Part shown: piece by piece, positions 17,796 through 26,675 of the stretch
Layout: every line of letters starts with the position of its first letter
Position numbering within the stretch: the first letter of the stretch is position 1
From: Clostridia bacterium
GTDB lineage: Bacteria > Bacillota > Clostridia > Oscillospirales > Acutalibacteraceae
Length of the DNA stretch: 64,000 nt
Direction: 5' to 3'
Assembly (NCBI GenBank): GCA_017631795.1
Contig: JAGBSO010000030.1
Location: forward strand, 186,001 to 250,000
Program-made: the position numbers and the translations under genes
Notes under the pieces: generated by a model
What the model saw: the letters and a program-made list of their open reading frames with translations, nothing else
The model's database searches: none
What the model was told of the DNA's origin: nothing

Positions 17796-18752
17796 ATGTC
17801 AATTGAAGAGAATAAGACCACAAAAAAAGCATCTTCATATTCAAAAAGTTCTTCTGACGGAAAAATAGTAGGATTACTTGTTGGAATCCTTGCTGTTGGT
17901 ATATGTCTTTTGGGTGTATCCGTAGCCGGAATGGTGAATGTTTCAAAAGCTCCCGTTGCAGAAACAACTACTACTCCTATTGTTCAGAATGATCAGTACG
18001 TGCAGAATGATGTTCCTGTTGTAAATGATCAGAATGTAGCTACAACAGCACCTCAGAATACAGATGCTCCTGCAACTCCCGATAGTAATAATTCAACTCC
18101 TTCAAACACATCAGCTCCTCAGACAGATGCTGAATGGCTTGCATTTTTCAATACAGCTCTTAATAAGCTCAAGACTGACGGACCTGCATTGACAAAAGAA
18201 AAACAGGTTGTTACATCTGATATTAAGTTGTCAAATCCTCTCGGTAATTCAGTTGTTTCAGTAGTTAAAGATCAGTTGCTTTCAGAAGAGCTTATCACAA
18301 CACCTATTGCAAAGGGTGACAAAGCTGCTGCTATTGCAAACATTTCTCCCGACGGCAAGAATTACGTATCAACACTCACAATGTCTGATATCAAGTCAAT
18401 TACACATAAGACTGATTCAAACGGTAACTATGTTATAACAATAAATGCTCCCGAAATGACTAACCCTGAAGTTTCAGGACCTTACGGTAAAGTATTTATT
18501 TTCCTTACTGTTGATGAAGTTATGGACTCATATGCTCCCGATATCGGTGCTACAGTTGAAAGAAGCAAAGTTAAACTTCTTTTCTCAGATTGTTCAGCAA
18601 CTGCAACAATTTCACCTGACGGAAAAGTTGTTGCATATGAAACAACTCTTAACATCAACATGATTCTTCAGGATGCAAAAATCGCTGTTATCACTACAGA
18701 CGTTGATGCAAAACTTCTCAGCCATACTGAGTATAAAAATATCGTTTGGTAA
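17796..18752 (+). CDS. Membrane-anchored extracellular protein of unknown function
   Basis: I do not recognise the family. The 318-residue product has a short Lys/Ser-rich cytoplasmic start, one hydrophobic helix (about residues 24-47: KIVGLLVGILAVGICLLGVS), then a Thr/Gln/Asn/Pro-rich linker of about 60 residues, and a C-terminal folded domain (about 110-318) with alternating hydrophobic beta-type segments such as NYVITINAPE and GKVFIFLTVDEVM. The anchor has no lipobox or clear cleavage site, so a type II orientation with the domain outside is likely. It stands alone with its own promoter, a GAGGT binding site and a strong terminator. Related architecture is common for wall-facing proteins of Clostridia, but no function is claimed. 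Confidence 0.8.
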   Translation: MSIEENKTTKKASSYSKSSSDGKIVGLLVGILAVGICLLGVSVAGMVNVSKAPVAETTTTPIVQNDQYVQNDVPVVNDQNVATTAPQNTDAPATPDSNNSTPSNTSAPQTDAEWLAFFNTALNKLKTDGPALTKEKQVVTSDIKLSNPLGNSVVSVVKDQLLSEELITTPIAKGDKAAAIANISPDGKNYVSTLTMSDIKSITHKTDSNGNYVITINAPEMTNPEVSGPYGKVFIFLTVDEVMDSYAPDIGATVERSKVKLLFSDCSATATISPDGKVVAYETTLNINMILQDAKIAVITTDVDAKLLSHTEYKNIVW

Positions 18753-18762
18753 TTAAAAACTA

Positions 18763-18797
18763 ACATCCGGTGCGCTTGATGCACCGGATGTTTTTTT
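18763..18797 (+). terminator. Strong intrinsic terminator
   Basis: ACATCCGGTGC - 7-base loop - GCACCGGATGT, an 11-bp perfect stem followed by a T-run, 10 bases after the stop of the anchored protein. Confidence 0.93.
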
Positions 18798-18994
18798 CGT
18801 CAGTGTATCTGACAATACGTAAAGAGCGTGTAGATGTTAATGTAATATACGTAAAAAACTTATAGTCGGCATAATCGATTTCTGCCACAGTACTTGAATA
18901 AATTGCCTGTTGAAAAAAACGAGATAATTAGTTTCAGGGATAATAATGGGGTAGTTTGTTGATAACTGTTTTGTAAGCATCTTTATCAGCCTGA

Positions 18995-19027
18995 TAAAAA
19001 AGCCTCCGGCTTAATTGCCGAAGGCTT
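18995..19027 (-). terminator. Terminator of the M28 peptidase
   Basis: On the reverse strand AAGCCTTCGGC - AATTAA - GCCGGAGGCTT (one G-U pair) followed by TTTTT. It lies 15 bases after the peptidase stop. Confidence 0.85.
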
Positions 19028-19041
19028 GAATTTGTTTTATT

Positions 19042-20286
19042 TTACTGTTTTGCACCGTTGTCAAACATTTCAAGAACTTTTACGCTTACTGCATAACAAC
19101 CTGCAAGTCCTTCAAGATTCATGTTGTCGTATGTATCTCGTCTTGTGTGGTAGTAATCTTCGAGAGCATGGTTAAGACCTGTGATACCTGTTGCTCTGAA
19201 ACCTGCCTGAGCAAATGCAGCTGAATCTGTTGCACCACCAAGGGGAGGAACAAAACCTTTAAGACAATTGATGTCAAGTTCTTTTGCTGCTTCCATGAAC
19301 AAGTCTGAAACATCCTTGTCTGTCTTGACAGTTGCATTAAGGTCGCGATAGTTTGCCATAAGGTATTTGGGATCATGGATTGTGTCATATGAATAGATGA
19401 ATGTGGGAACATCATCAAATTCACCCTTGTGAGCTTCACACCAAGCCATTGATCCTCTGAGACCTGCTTCTTCTGAACCTGAGATAATAACACCGATTTC
19501 AGTGTTTTCAAATTCAATTCCTTCGTCCTGAAGTTCCTTGAGAATTGCAATACCCATGTAGCAGCCTGAAAGATTGTCGTTTGCACCGTCAACAACTCTC
19601 TTTTTGTTCCACATTTTGTAAAGACCAAACATGAAAGGAACAAAAACAAGACCGATGAGAGCAGCCTTGAACAGACCTGATGAAGTATCATTGAATACTT
19701 CAAAGCTGATGCCGTATTTTATAACCTTATAAAGTGAAAGTACAAGATAGTACAGAGCGCCGAGAAAACAGATTACAGCGTGTGCTTCAAAAGCAATACC
19801 GCCGAAACGATAGTTTACAGGCCATTCCCAGCAAGCATCGGGATGTCCGTTGAAGAGAATTCTTCTTTTTACTTCACCCTTACAGCTCTTGATCGCAGTG
19901 ACATTAGTACCTGTTTTTTCAGGGAAGAACTTGTCAACAACTTTTTTATACATACCGAACTGCAGGAACATGATAATCAAACCTGCAAGAATAAGCAGAA
20001 ATGATGCAAGAGGGAAAAAGAAGAATAACGGAATTGCTATCAGTGCAAATGTGATTGTGAAATAAATCCATCCGAAGAAAGAACCGGGATTTTCTTTAAA
20101 TGATTCAATCTGGATTCTGTCGCATCCGCAGTCTTTTTTCAGAGTTTCAGCCATGTATTCGCAAGCTTGTTTTTCACCTTTTGATCCGGGATCGCGTTTT
20201 CCGAAGTTTTTGATAATATATGTGATTTCTTCATGCATATATTTCGCAGCTTCATCTTTTTTGTCAATAATTTTTTTAAGATCCAT
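19042..20286 (-). CDS. M28-family zinc peptidase with transmembrane insertions
   Basis: Peptidase family M28 (aminopeptidase Y/glutamate carboxypeptidase fold), 414 residues. Zinc and catalytic positions are all visible: H and D in FNGHPDACWE, D in GANDNLSG, EE in SGSEEAGLRGS, D in YSYDTIHDP and the last H in DYYHTRRDTYD. The unusual feature is membrane insertion: a hydrophobic hairpin (about residues 70-118) precedes the first ligand and a second one (about 170-228) lies between the first and second ligands. The positive-inside pattern (KK after each hairpin) puts the catalytic domain in the cytoplasm (inference). No signal peptide. GGAGG binding site, own promoter and terminator. Substrate unknown. 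Confidence 0.87.
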   Translation of the reverse strand: MDLKKIIDKKDEAAKYMHEEITYIIKNFGKRDPGSKGEKQACEYMAETLKKDCGCDRIQIESFKENPGSFFGWIYFTITFALIAIPLFFFFPLASFLLILAGLIIMFLQFGMYKKVVDKFFPEKTGTNVTAIKSCKGEVKRRILFNGHPDACWEWPVNYRFGGIAFEAHAVICFLGALYYLVLSLYKVIKYGISFEVFNDTSSGLFKAALIGLVFVPFMFGLYKMWNKKRVVDGANDNLSGCYMGIAILKELQDEGIEFENTEIGVIISGSEEAGLRGSMAWCEAHKGEFDDVPTFIYSYDTIHDPKYLMANYRDLNATVKTDKDVSDLFMEAAKELDINCLKGFVPPLGGATDSAAFAQAGFRATGITGLNHALEDYYHTRRDTYDNMNLEGLAGCYAVSVKVLEMFDNGAKQ

Positions 20287-20314
20287 AAAGTTTGCCTCCT
20301 GAATAATTTATAAA

Positions 20315-20343
20315 ATTTTAGCATATATTCGCAAACTATTCAA
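20315..20343 (-). promoter_or_regulatory. Promoter of the M28 peptidase
   Basis: Reverse strand: TTGAAT (20343-20338), 17-base spacer, TAAAAT (20320-20315), about 30 bases before the start codon. Confidence 0.65.
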
Positions 20344-20434
20344 CAGTAAATTGTTAACTAAATTAAATTTTAAGCACCATAAAAAGAGTTTTTTAAGAAT
20401 ATATAAAAACTTATTAAAAATAAATGTAATTATC

Positions 20435-20463
20435 TTGAATATTTTTCTTAATTATGATATCAT
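20435..20463 (+). promoter_or_regulatory. Promoter of the YfhO-LysM gene
   Basis: TTGAAT (20435-20440), 17-base spacer, TATCAT (20458-20463), about 36 bases before the TTG start. Confidence 0.65.
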
Positions 20464-20499
20464 ATAAATACTTATGTAATTTTGAAAGGGTCGATTTTT

Positions 20500-23400
20500 T
20501 TGAAGACGAAACAACCGGGTAAAAAATCTGGTATATTTGCCCGCAATTCAAGCTGTTTTATGTCAGCAGCTGTTGCGGCAGTTATCATGATGTTTGCATA
20601 TGCTGTATGGGAATTCTTTCCTTTCGGAGGAAATATAATACTCCGTATGGATCTCTATCATCAGTATGCACCTCTTTTTGCTGAACTTTATGAAAGAATT
20701 TTTGGCGGAGATTCCTTGCTGTATTCTTTTACATCTGGTCTTGGCAGCGGATTCCTCGGAAATTATTTTAATTATCTTTCCAGTCCGACAATGCTGTTTG
20801 TTCTTATTTTCGGACATTTTAATGTACCTGAAGCAATAGCATCAATGGTGCTTGTAAAGGCAGCAGCATCTGCATTCACATTCACATATTTCGCTGAAAA
20901 AATAACAAAGAAAAAGGGTGTTGCAGCGGCAGCATTCGGACTTTTGTATGCCTTCAGCGGATACTTTGTTGCATATTATTGGAACATTATGTGGCTTGAT
21001 GCAGTAGTTGTTTTCCCCATAGTAATGCTCGGAATCTGGTATATAATCAATGAAAGAAAGTATCTGCCGTATATCCTTTCATTGTCATTTATCATGATGA
21101 CCAACTACTATATGGCATATATGGTATGTATGCTTTCAGTTATTTTCTTCCTTTATTTCTATTTCTCTGAACATTCATTATCAGAGAAACTTTATAGCGA
21201 TATCATTATCAAGGATAAGTATAAGAAAACAGCTGGTGTGAAAATTTTTAATTCCCGCTTCATGACAAGCGGATTTGCTTTCGCAGGTTCTTCTGTTCTT
21301 GCGGCATGTATAGCAGCATTCGCACTGCTTCCCGTCTTCTTTATTCTTCAGAGTTCGTCTGCAACCAATTCAGATTTTCCGTCCACTTTCTCTTCATATT
21401 TCTCAATATTTGATTTCTTTGCTAATCATCTTGCGGGTGTTGAACCCACAATCAGAAGCAGCGGTAATACAGTATATCCCAATATTTACTGCGGTATCCT
21501 TACACTTGTTCTTGTTCCGCTGTATATGTTCTCAAAGAAATTCAGCATCAAAGAAAAGATTGCATCAACTGCAGTTGCGGCACTTTTCTTCTTCAGTTTC
21601 AATATTAATATTCTTAATTACATCTGGCATGGTTTCCATTTCCCCAACGACTTGCCTTACAGATTCTCTTTTGCGTATTCATTTTTCCTTCTTTTCATAG
21701 CATACAAAGTCTTCACACGCATAGAGCAGATTTCATCACGAGATATTCTTATGTCTGCATCAGGAGTTGCTATATTCTGTGTGTTTGTTGAAAAAATCGG
21801 TTCTGCAAATGTTGATCAGACAGTAATATGGACAAGTGTTATTTTTGCTATTGTTTATGCTGTCGTTCTTGCATTTGTAAAAAATCCCAGATATGCAAAA
21901 GCTTCAATTTCAATACTTCTTCTTACTGCTGTGTGTGCAGAGTTGCTTATTGCTGATACACCTAATTATAAAGTTACTCAGTCAAAAAATTCATACACAA
22001 GCTCTTATGAAGATACAGAAGCTGCACTTGATATAATCAAGGAAAAGGAAACTGACAATAACAGTCTCTATCGTACAGAACTTGCATCGCTTCTTACAAG
22101 AATGGATAACTGCTGGTTCTATTACAACGGTGTTTCAACATTTACATCAATGGCATATGAAGATGTTGCTCATCTGCAGTATTATCTCGGACTTTTCGGC
22201 AATGAGATCAATAGTTACACCTACAATGTTCAGACAGGTCTTTACAACTCAATGATGTCACTTAAATATATCATTGATAATCATTCATATGTTCCCACAG
22301 ATAATTACAAACCTGTAATGGAAGGTAATTTCCTTTACACAAAAGTGGACACATATAACGATATGACCATTTTTGAGAATAATTACTGGCTTCCCATAGC
22401 ATTCTCAGTGAATGAAAATGCAGATACAAACTGGGTTTATTATAACGGTGATCCGGGCGGAAACGGCGATAACAACAATCCGTTTGCTGTCCAGAATGAT
22501 TTCTTCTACAACGCTTCAGATGTTGCAGATATTCTTTCACCTGTTGCCGGTGTTGTTTCTGATACAAGAAATATAGAAAATATTGATGAAAGCCTGGTTA
22601 ATTCCGGAAAGTTCAATATCTACAAAGATAATACAGGCGAAAAAAATAATGAAATAACATTCAAGTATGAAATAAAAGAAACTCAGAATGTGTATGTTTA
22701 TGTAGCAAGCAAAGATAAGTCAATCAGCTCTGTGCTTATTTCTGCAGACAGCTTCACATACAATCAGTCGCTTGATGATTCACCGTTCGTTCTTGATGTC
22801 GGTACTGTTCAGGCTGGCACAGACCTGTATATCTCATACAGCCTCAAGGATGATAAAGTAAGCGGAAGTATAAATCAGTTTGTTTACGGAATGGATCAGA
22901 ACAAATTTGTCGATGCTTACGAAACAATTGTTGATAACGGTACACTTGATGTTACAGAAAACAGAGAGAGCTATATCAAAGGTACAATAAACCTTGCTGA
23001 TAACAAGATGCTTTTCACTTCAATTCCTTATGATCAGGGATGGACTGTTTATGTTGACGGTGAAAAACTTCCTTCTGAAAATATCGTAAAAATGGGTAAT
23101 GCACTCATGGGTGTCAAGATGGAATCAGGTGAGCATACAGTTGAATTCAGATATACACCCAAAGGCCTTGTTTTAGGTCTTGGACTTACTTTCTTCGGTG
23201 TTGTAGTTCTTGTTCTTCTTCTTATTTTTAAGAAGAAAAAGATATTCATCTTCTCAGATAACTGCAGATCAGACATCGTAGAACTCGGTAGATGGCGTGA
23301 TAAGGCAGCAGAAGCTGAAAAAATTGAAAAAGAACTTGAAGATGAACAGGAGTTTTCAGATATTCTTGAAGACGCAAAAAATGATGAAATGATATCATCC

Positions 23401-24165
23401 GTTTCAGATTCTCCATGGGAGGCAGCATTGGCTGCGGCAGAGAGTTTTGCAAGAACATCAGTTCCTGCTGAATCTGAAAATAATTCTGATGCTGAAAGTG
23501 ACGAAATCGAAATCACAGATGACGATGAGATGGAATTTGAAGTCGATTTATCAGAAGACGGTGTATATGTTGAACAGGATGCTGAGAAATCAATAGATGA
23601 AGTTCTTGATGAATTTGAAAAAGCAACAGACGATATTGAAGCTCCTAAAAAAACAAAGATTTCCGCGGAAGATAAAAAATCAGCACAAAAAAAAAGATTT
23701 AACTTAACTGTATTTATTATTGCAATTGTGCTTGGCGTTATTGCTTGTGTAGGGATTATGATATATGCGGCAAGCAATTCAAGCAATGATCAGCCGGATA
23801 CAGAAGATGTTCCTGTGATATCTGATGTTTCTGAAATGTTTGTAACAGAAGAGGAAGAGGATTCTTCAGAAGAGCTTACAACGATTGCAACAACTGCTCC
23901 AACAAGTGAGTCAACAACAGAAACAACAACTGTAACTACTACAAAAGCTCCTGAGACAACCACGCAGGCAAGAACAACAGAAGCTTATAACGGAGCATAT
24001 GAAGTTTACACCATAAGATCTGGTGATAATTTCTATTCAATTCTTCGTTCTTTTGGTATTGCAGATACTCCTGCCAATGTTCAGAAAATGTGTGATTTCA
24101 ACGGCATTTCAGTTAACAGTGGTCTTTCTGTCGGACAAACAATAAAAGTTCCTATGGAATACTAA
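20500..24165 (+). CDS. YfhO-family membrane protein fused to a C-terminal LysM domain
   Basis: A 1,221-residue protein. Residues 1 to about 911 are a YfhO-type GT-C fold: many membrane helices, an early acidic motif RMDLYHQYAPLF, TSGLGSGFLGNYFNYLSSP, and a large extracellular part ending YDQGWTVYVDGEKL and a last helix (889-911). YfhO proteins are linked to glycosylation of lipoteichoic acid. Then come an acidic, probably cytoplasmic segment (912-1066), another helix (about 1068-1090), a Thr/Glu-rich stalk and a LysM peptidoglycan-binding domain (about 1168-1220: YTIRSGDNFYSILRSFG). Start: TTG 20500 is chosen over in-frame TTG 20482 because GAAAGGG (20484-20490) is correctly placed only for 20500. 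Monocistronic. Confidence 0.85.
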   Translation: MKTKQPGKKSGIFARNSSCFMSAAVAAVIMMFAYAVWEFFPFGGNIILRMDLYHQYAPLFAELYERIFGGDSLLYSFTSGLGSGFLGNYFNYLSSPTMLFVLIFGHFNVPEAIASMVLVKAAASAFTFTYFAEKITKKKGVAAAAFGLLYAFSGYFVAYYWNIMWLDAVVVFPIVMLGIWYIINERKYLPYILSLSFIMMTNYYMAYMVCMLSVIFFLYFYFSEHSLSEKLYSDIIIKDKYKKTAGVKIFNSRFMTSGFAFAGSSVLAACIAAFALLPVFFILQSSSATNSDFPSTFSSYFSIFDFFANHLAGVEPTIRSSGNTVYPNIYCGILTLVLVPLYMFSKKFSIKEKIASTAVAALFFFSFNINILNYIWHGFHFPNDLPYRFSFAYSFFLLFIAYKVFTRIEQISSRDILMSASGVAIFCVFVEKIGSANVDQTVIWTSVIFAIVYAVVLAFVKNPRYAKASISILLLTAVCAELLIADTPNYKVTQSKNSYTSSYEDTEAALDIIKEKETDNNSLYRTELASLLTRMDNCWFYYNGVSTFTSMAYEDVAHLQYYLGLFGNEINSYTYNVQTGLYNSMMSLKYIIDNHSYVPTDNYKPVMEGNFLYTKVDTYNDMTIFENNYWLPIAFSVNENADTNWVYYNGDPGGNGDNNNPFAVQNDFFYNASDVADILSPVAGVVSDTRNIENIDESLVNSGKFNIYKDNTGEKNNEITFKYEIKETQNVYVYVASKDKSISSVLISADSFTYNQSLDDSPFVLDVGTVQAGTDLYISYSLKDDKVSGSINQFVYGMDQNKFVDAYETIVDNGTLDVTENRESYIKGTINLADNKMLFTSIPYDQGWTVYVDGEKLPSENIVKMGNALMGVKMESGEHTVEFRYTPKGLVLGLGLTFFGVVVLVLLLIFKKKKIFIFSDNCRSDIVELGRWRDKAAEAEKIEKELEDEQEFSDILEDAKNDEMISSVSDSPWEAALAAAESFARTSVPAESENNSDAESDEIEITDDDEMEFEVDLSEDGVYVEQDAEKSIDEVLDEFEKATDDIEAPKKTKISAEDKKSAQKKRFNLTVFIIAIVLGVIACVGIMIYAASNSSNDQPDTEDVPVISDVSEMFVTEEEEDSSEELTTIATTAPTSESTTETTTVTTTKAPETTTQARTTEAYNGAYEVYTIRSGDNFYSILRSFGIADTPANVQKMCDFNGISVNSGLSVGQTIKVPMEY

Positions 24166-24171
24166 AAATTT

Positions 24172-24205
24172 ATCGCAGAGGATTTTCACCCTCTGCGATT
24201 TTTTC
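24172..24205 (+). terminator. Strong intrinsic terminator after YfhO-LysM
   Basis: ATCGCAGAGG - 8-base loop - CCTCTGCGAT followed by six T, six bases after the stop. Confidence 0.93.
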
Positions 24206-24297
24206 TTAAATCCTATTTTTATAGTTATTAGTAATTGATATTAGTTTGATATCTTAGTATGTTAAAATATTTAATTTCTTTTTTGTGGAAATAAATA

Positions 24298-24326
24298 TTG
24301 AATTTTGTATAAATATGTGATAATAT
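24298..24326 (+). promoter_or_regulatory. Promoter of the CASTOR-like channel gene
   Basis: TTGAAT (24298-24303), 17-base spacer, TAATAT (24321-24326), about 40 bases before ATG 24366. Confidence 0.6.
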
Positions 24327-24365
24327 GCAAATATTAGTGCATATTATACAGAAAAAGGTGTTTGT

Positions 24366-26627
24366 ATGAAAAAATTTAAGTTAAAATCACTTTTTGAACA
24401 ATTGTCAATATTGCGGGCAAGCCGACCTGCTTCTTGGGTTTTGCTTATAATTGTTGTTGTAAACTTGATTTTTCTTGTAATTTCAGCATTGATCATTTCT
24501 GCGCTTGCGCCTGAATCATTGGCAAATGACGGATTCTGGGCTTCACTTTTTTACACAATAACAATGGTAATGGATGCAGGATGTATTCAGTTTGTTGTTG
24601 AAGATGTCGGCACAGCAGGTGTTGCCGTTATTCTTGTATGTCTTGCAACTATATTCCTTGGTATGGTTATTTTTACAGGTGCGATGATCGGTTTTATTAC
24701 CAACTGGATTTCAAGCATCATTGATAAGGCGAACAAAGGTATGCACAGCCTTAAAATTTCTGATCATACTGTAATTCTTAACTGGAATACAAGAGCATCT
24801 GAAATTGTCAATGACTTGTTATACAGTCCTGATAAAGAGCGTATTGTTATACTTGTGCCTGACAGGAAAGAAGCAATTGAAAAAGAAATTGCTGACAGAA
24901 TAGCAGACACTTTGGCAAAAGAAAAGGAAGAACTCAAAAAACGAACAATTGGTATGTCAGGTATTGAAAAGATTCGATATGTCAGCAAGTACGGTATTTC
25001 AAAAAACAAGCTGACAGTAATTGTCAGAGAAGGCGAAACATACCTTACTCAGCAGCTCAATGATATTTGTATAAAGGCAGCAAAAGCAGTAATTATACTT
25101 GGTAAAGATGTTGCCAACAATGTATGTAAATATGATTTTATAAAAACAGCAGAAAATCTTTCAAAAGGTAATTCAGAAACAATAAAGACATTGGTTCAGG
25201 TTTCTGATCTGACTTCTGCAGATGATTCTGCAGATGATCAGAAAATTATTGTTGAAGTTGAAGACGATTGGACTCTGGGAATTGTTCGGACTATTATTTC
25301 ACATAAAGAACGTAGCGGCAAATGTAATATAGTTCCTGTTTCTGTCAACAGAATACTCGGACAGATACTGTCACAGTTTTCAATTATGCCTGAACTCAAC
25401 CTTGTGTACAGTGAGCTGTTTTCAAATAAAGGTGCAGCATTTTATGATGAAGGAATTGTTGATAGCGAATCATTGTCTTTTGTAAAATATAAGAATTACG
25501 TCAACAAACGTAAAGTTATAAATGCGGACGGAACTGAATCTGAAGAATTTTATGAGAATGAAAATTGCTATCAGCCCACATACATGAAAAATCATAAACA
25601 TGCAATACCTCTTGATTTCCTGAATACTAAAAAGAACGGTTGCCATTGTTATTATGTTGCTGACAGTCATCATGAAATCAATAATGTATCAGATATTCAG
25701 CCTATTGATATGCAGGTCGAGATTGTTCCTGATTTTAATCTTGAAAAAAGAAATGTTATTATTCTCGGGCACAACAGCAAAAACGAAGATATCATGAGAG
25801 GCTTTAATTCATTTTGCAATGAATGGCATCTGGCCGGTGAGGATGCAACATCAATCCTCGATATAACTGTAATTGATGAAGCATTAAGTCTTGAAAAACT
25901 TGATTTTTACAGTAAATATAATTATGTCACGAATTGTGTGGCTGCAGATGTATATGATCAGAAACTTATAACAGAAGTCATAAATAACTTTATTGATACT
26001 CATGAAGGTGATGTCAGTGTTCTTATTCTGTCAGATGATATGGTCAAGACTGAAGATCTTGACAGTAAAGCATTGACATATCTTGTTTATGTACAGGACA
26101 TTGTGCATTCAAGAAAGAATAAAAATCCTGATTTTGATACAGAAAGCATTGATATAATCGTAGAACTTCTGAATCCGAAAAACAGTGATGTTGTCAAGAA
26201 TTACAGTGTTGAAAATGTAGTTATCAGTAACAGATATATCAGTAAGATGATGACTCAGATCGCTGAAAAAGAATCACTTTTCGATTTCTACAATGATATA
26301 CTCTCATATGACGATAGTGATGTTGCTACATATGAAAGCAAAGAGCTTTACATCAAGAAAGCAAAGAGATACTTTGTTAACGGAAAAATTCCCGGTGAGT
26401 GTACAGCTACGGAGCTTATCCGTGCTGTATTTGACGGCTCAAAAGAAGCAGCAAAACACGCGAAAAGAGAAGTCAACAAGACCAATGAAGCAGTTCTTCT
26501 CGGATATGTCAGAAAAGGCAGATTTGAAAATCCTGATGAAAAAATGGTTATCTTTACCGGAAACCAGGATAAGATTAAGGTTAATCTCAGGGACGATGAT
26601 AAGCTGATTATATTCAGTAATCATTAA
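24366..26627 (+). CDS. CASTOR/POLLUX-like ion channel with RCK-type regulatory domains
   Basis: A 753-residue two-helix channel fused to a long cytoplasmic part. Helix 1 is about residues 24-46, a pore-loop segment about 57-76, helix 2 about 84-112. The pore loop reads YTITMVMDAGCI; the DAG (70-72) resembles the ADAGNH selectivity filter of plant CASTOR/POLLUX channels and is unlike the TVGYG of K+ channels. The C-terminal part has two Rossmann-like RCK regions, starting with HTVILNWNTRASEIVNDLL and with KRNVIILGHNSKNEDIMRG, followed by IDIIVELLNPKN. Predicted role: ligand-gated cation channel in the cytoplasmic membrane; ion choice (K+ or Ca2+) unknown. Own promoter and shared terminator. 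Confidence 0.85.
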   Translation: MKKFKLKSLFEQLSILRASRPASWVLLIIVVVNLIFLVISALIISALAPESLANDGFWASLFYTITMVMDAGCIQFVVEDVGTAGVAVILVCLATIFLGMVIFTGAMIGFITNWISSIIDKANKGMHSLKISDHTVILNWNTRASEIVNDLLYSPDKERIVILVPDRKEAIEKEIADRIADTLAKEKEELKKRTIGMSGIEKIRYVSKYGISKNKLTVIVREGETYLTQQLNDICIKAAKAVIILGKDVANNVCKYDFIKTAENLSKGNSETIKTLVQVSDLTSADDSADDQKIIVEVEDDWTLGIVRTIISHKERSGKCNIVPVSVNRILGQILSQFSIMPELNLVYSELFSNKGAAFYDEGIVDSESLSFVKYKNYVNKRKVINADGTESEEFYENENCYQPTYMKNHKHAIPLDFLNTKKNGCHCYYVADSHHEINNVSDIQPIDMQVEIVPDFNLEKRNVIILGHNSKNEDIMRGFNSFCNEWHLAGEDATSILDITVIDEALSLEKLDFYSKYNYVTNCVAADVYDQKLITEVINNFIDTHEGDVSVLILSDDMVKTEDLDSKALTYLVYVQDIVHSRKNKNPDFDTESIDIIVELLNPKNSDVVKNYSVENVVISNRYISKMMTQIAEKESLFDFYNDILSYDDSDVATYESKELYIKKAKRYFVNGKIPGECTATELIRAVFDGSKEAAKHAKREVNKTNEAVLLGYVRKGRFENPDEKMVIFTGNQDKIKVNLRDDDKLIIFSNH

Positions 26628-26634
26628 AAAAATT

Positions 26635-26672
26635 AAGACAGATACGCAGTTCAGCAGTATCTGTCTTTTTTA
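26635..26672. terminator. Bidirectional terminator between convergent genes
   Basis: AAGACAGATAC - 11-base loop - GTATCTGTCTT, followed by T-run on the right and preceded by A-run on the left; serves the channel gene and the reverse-strand unknown gene. Confidence 0.9.
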
Positions 26673-26675
26673 TGT

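Noticed and set aside
18798..18994. Possible short reverse-strand ORF of about 47 codons between two terminators
   Set aside because: No binding site, no promoter, lies downstream of the M28 terminator, and codon pattern looks random.
23049..23786. 245-codon reverse-strand ORF within the YfhO-LysM gene
   Set aside because: Ser-rich antisense shadow of the acidic linker; the forward frame is well supported by YfhO and LysM motifs.
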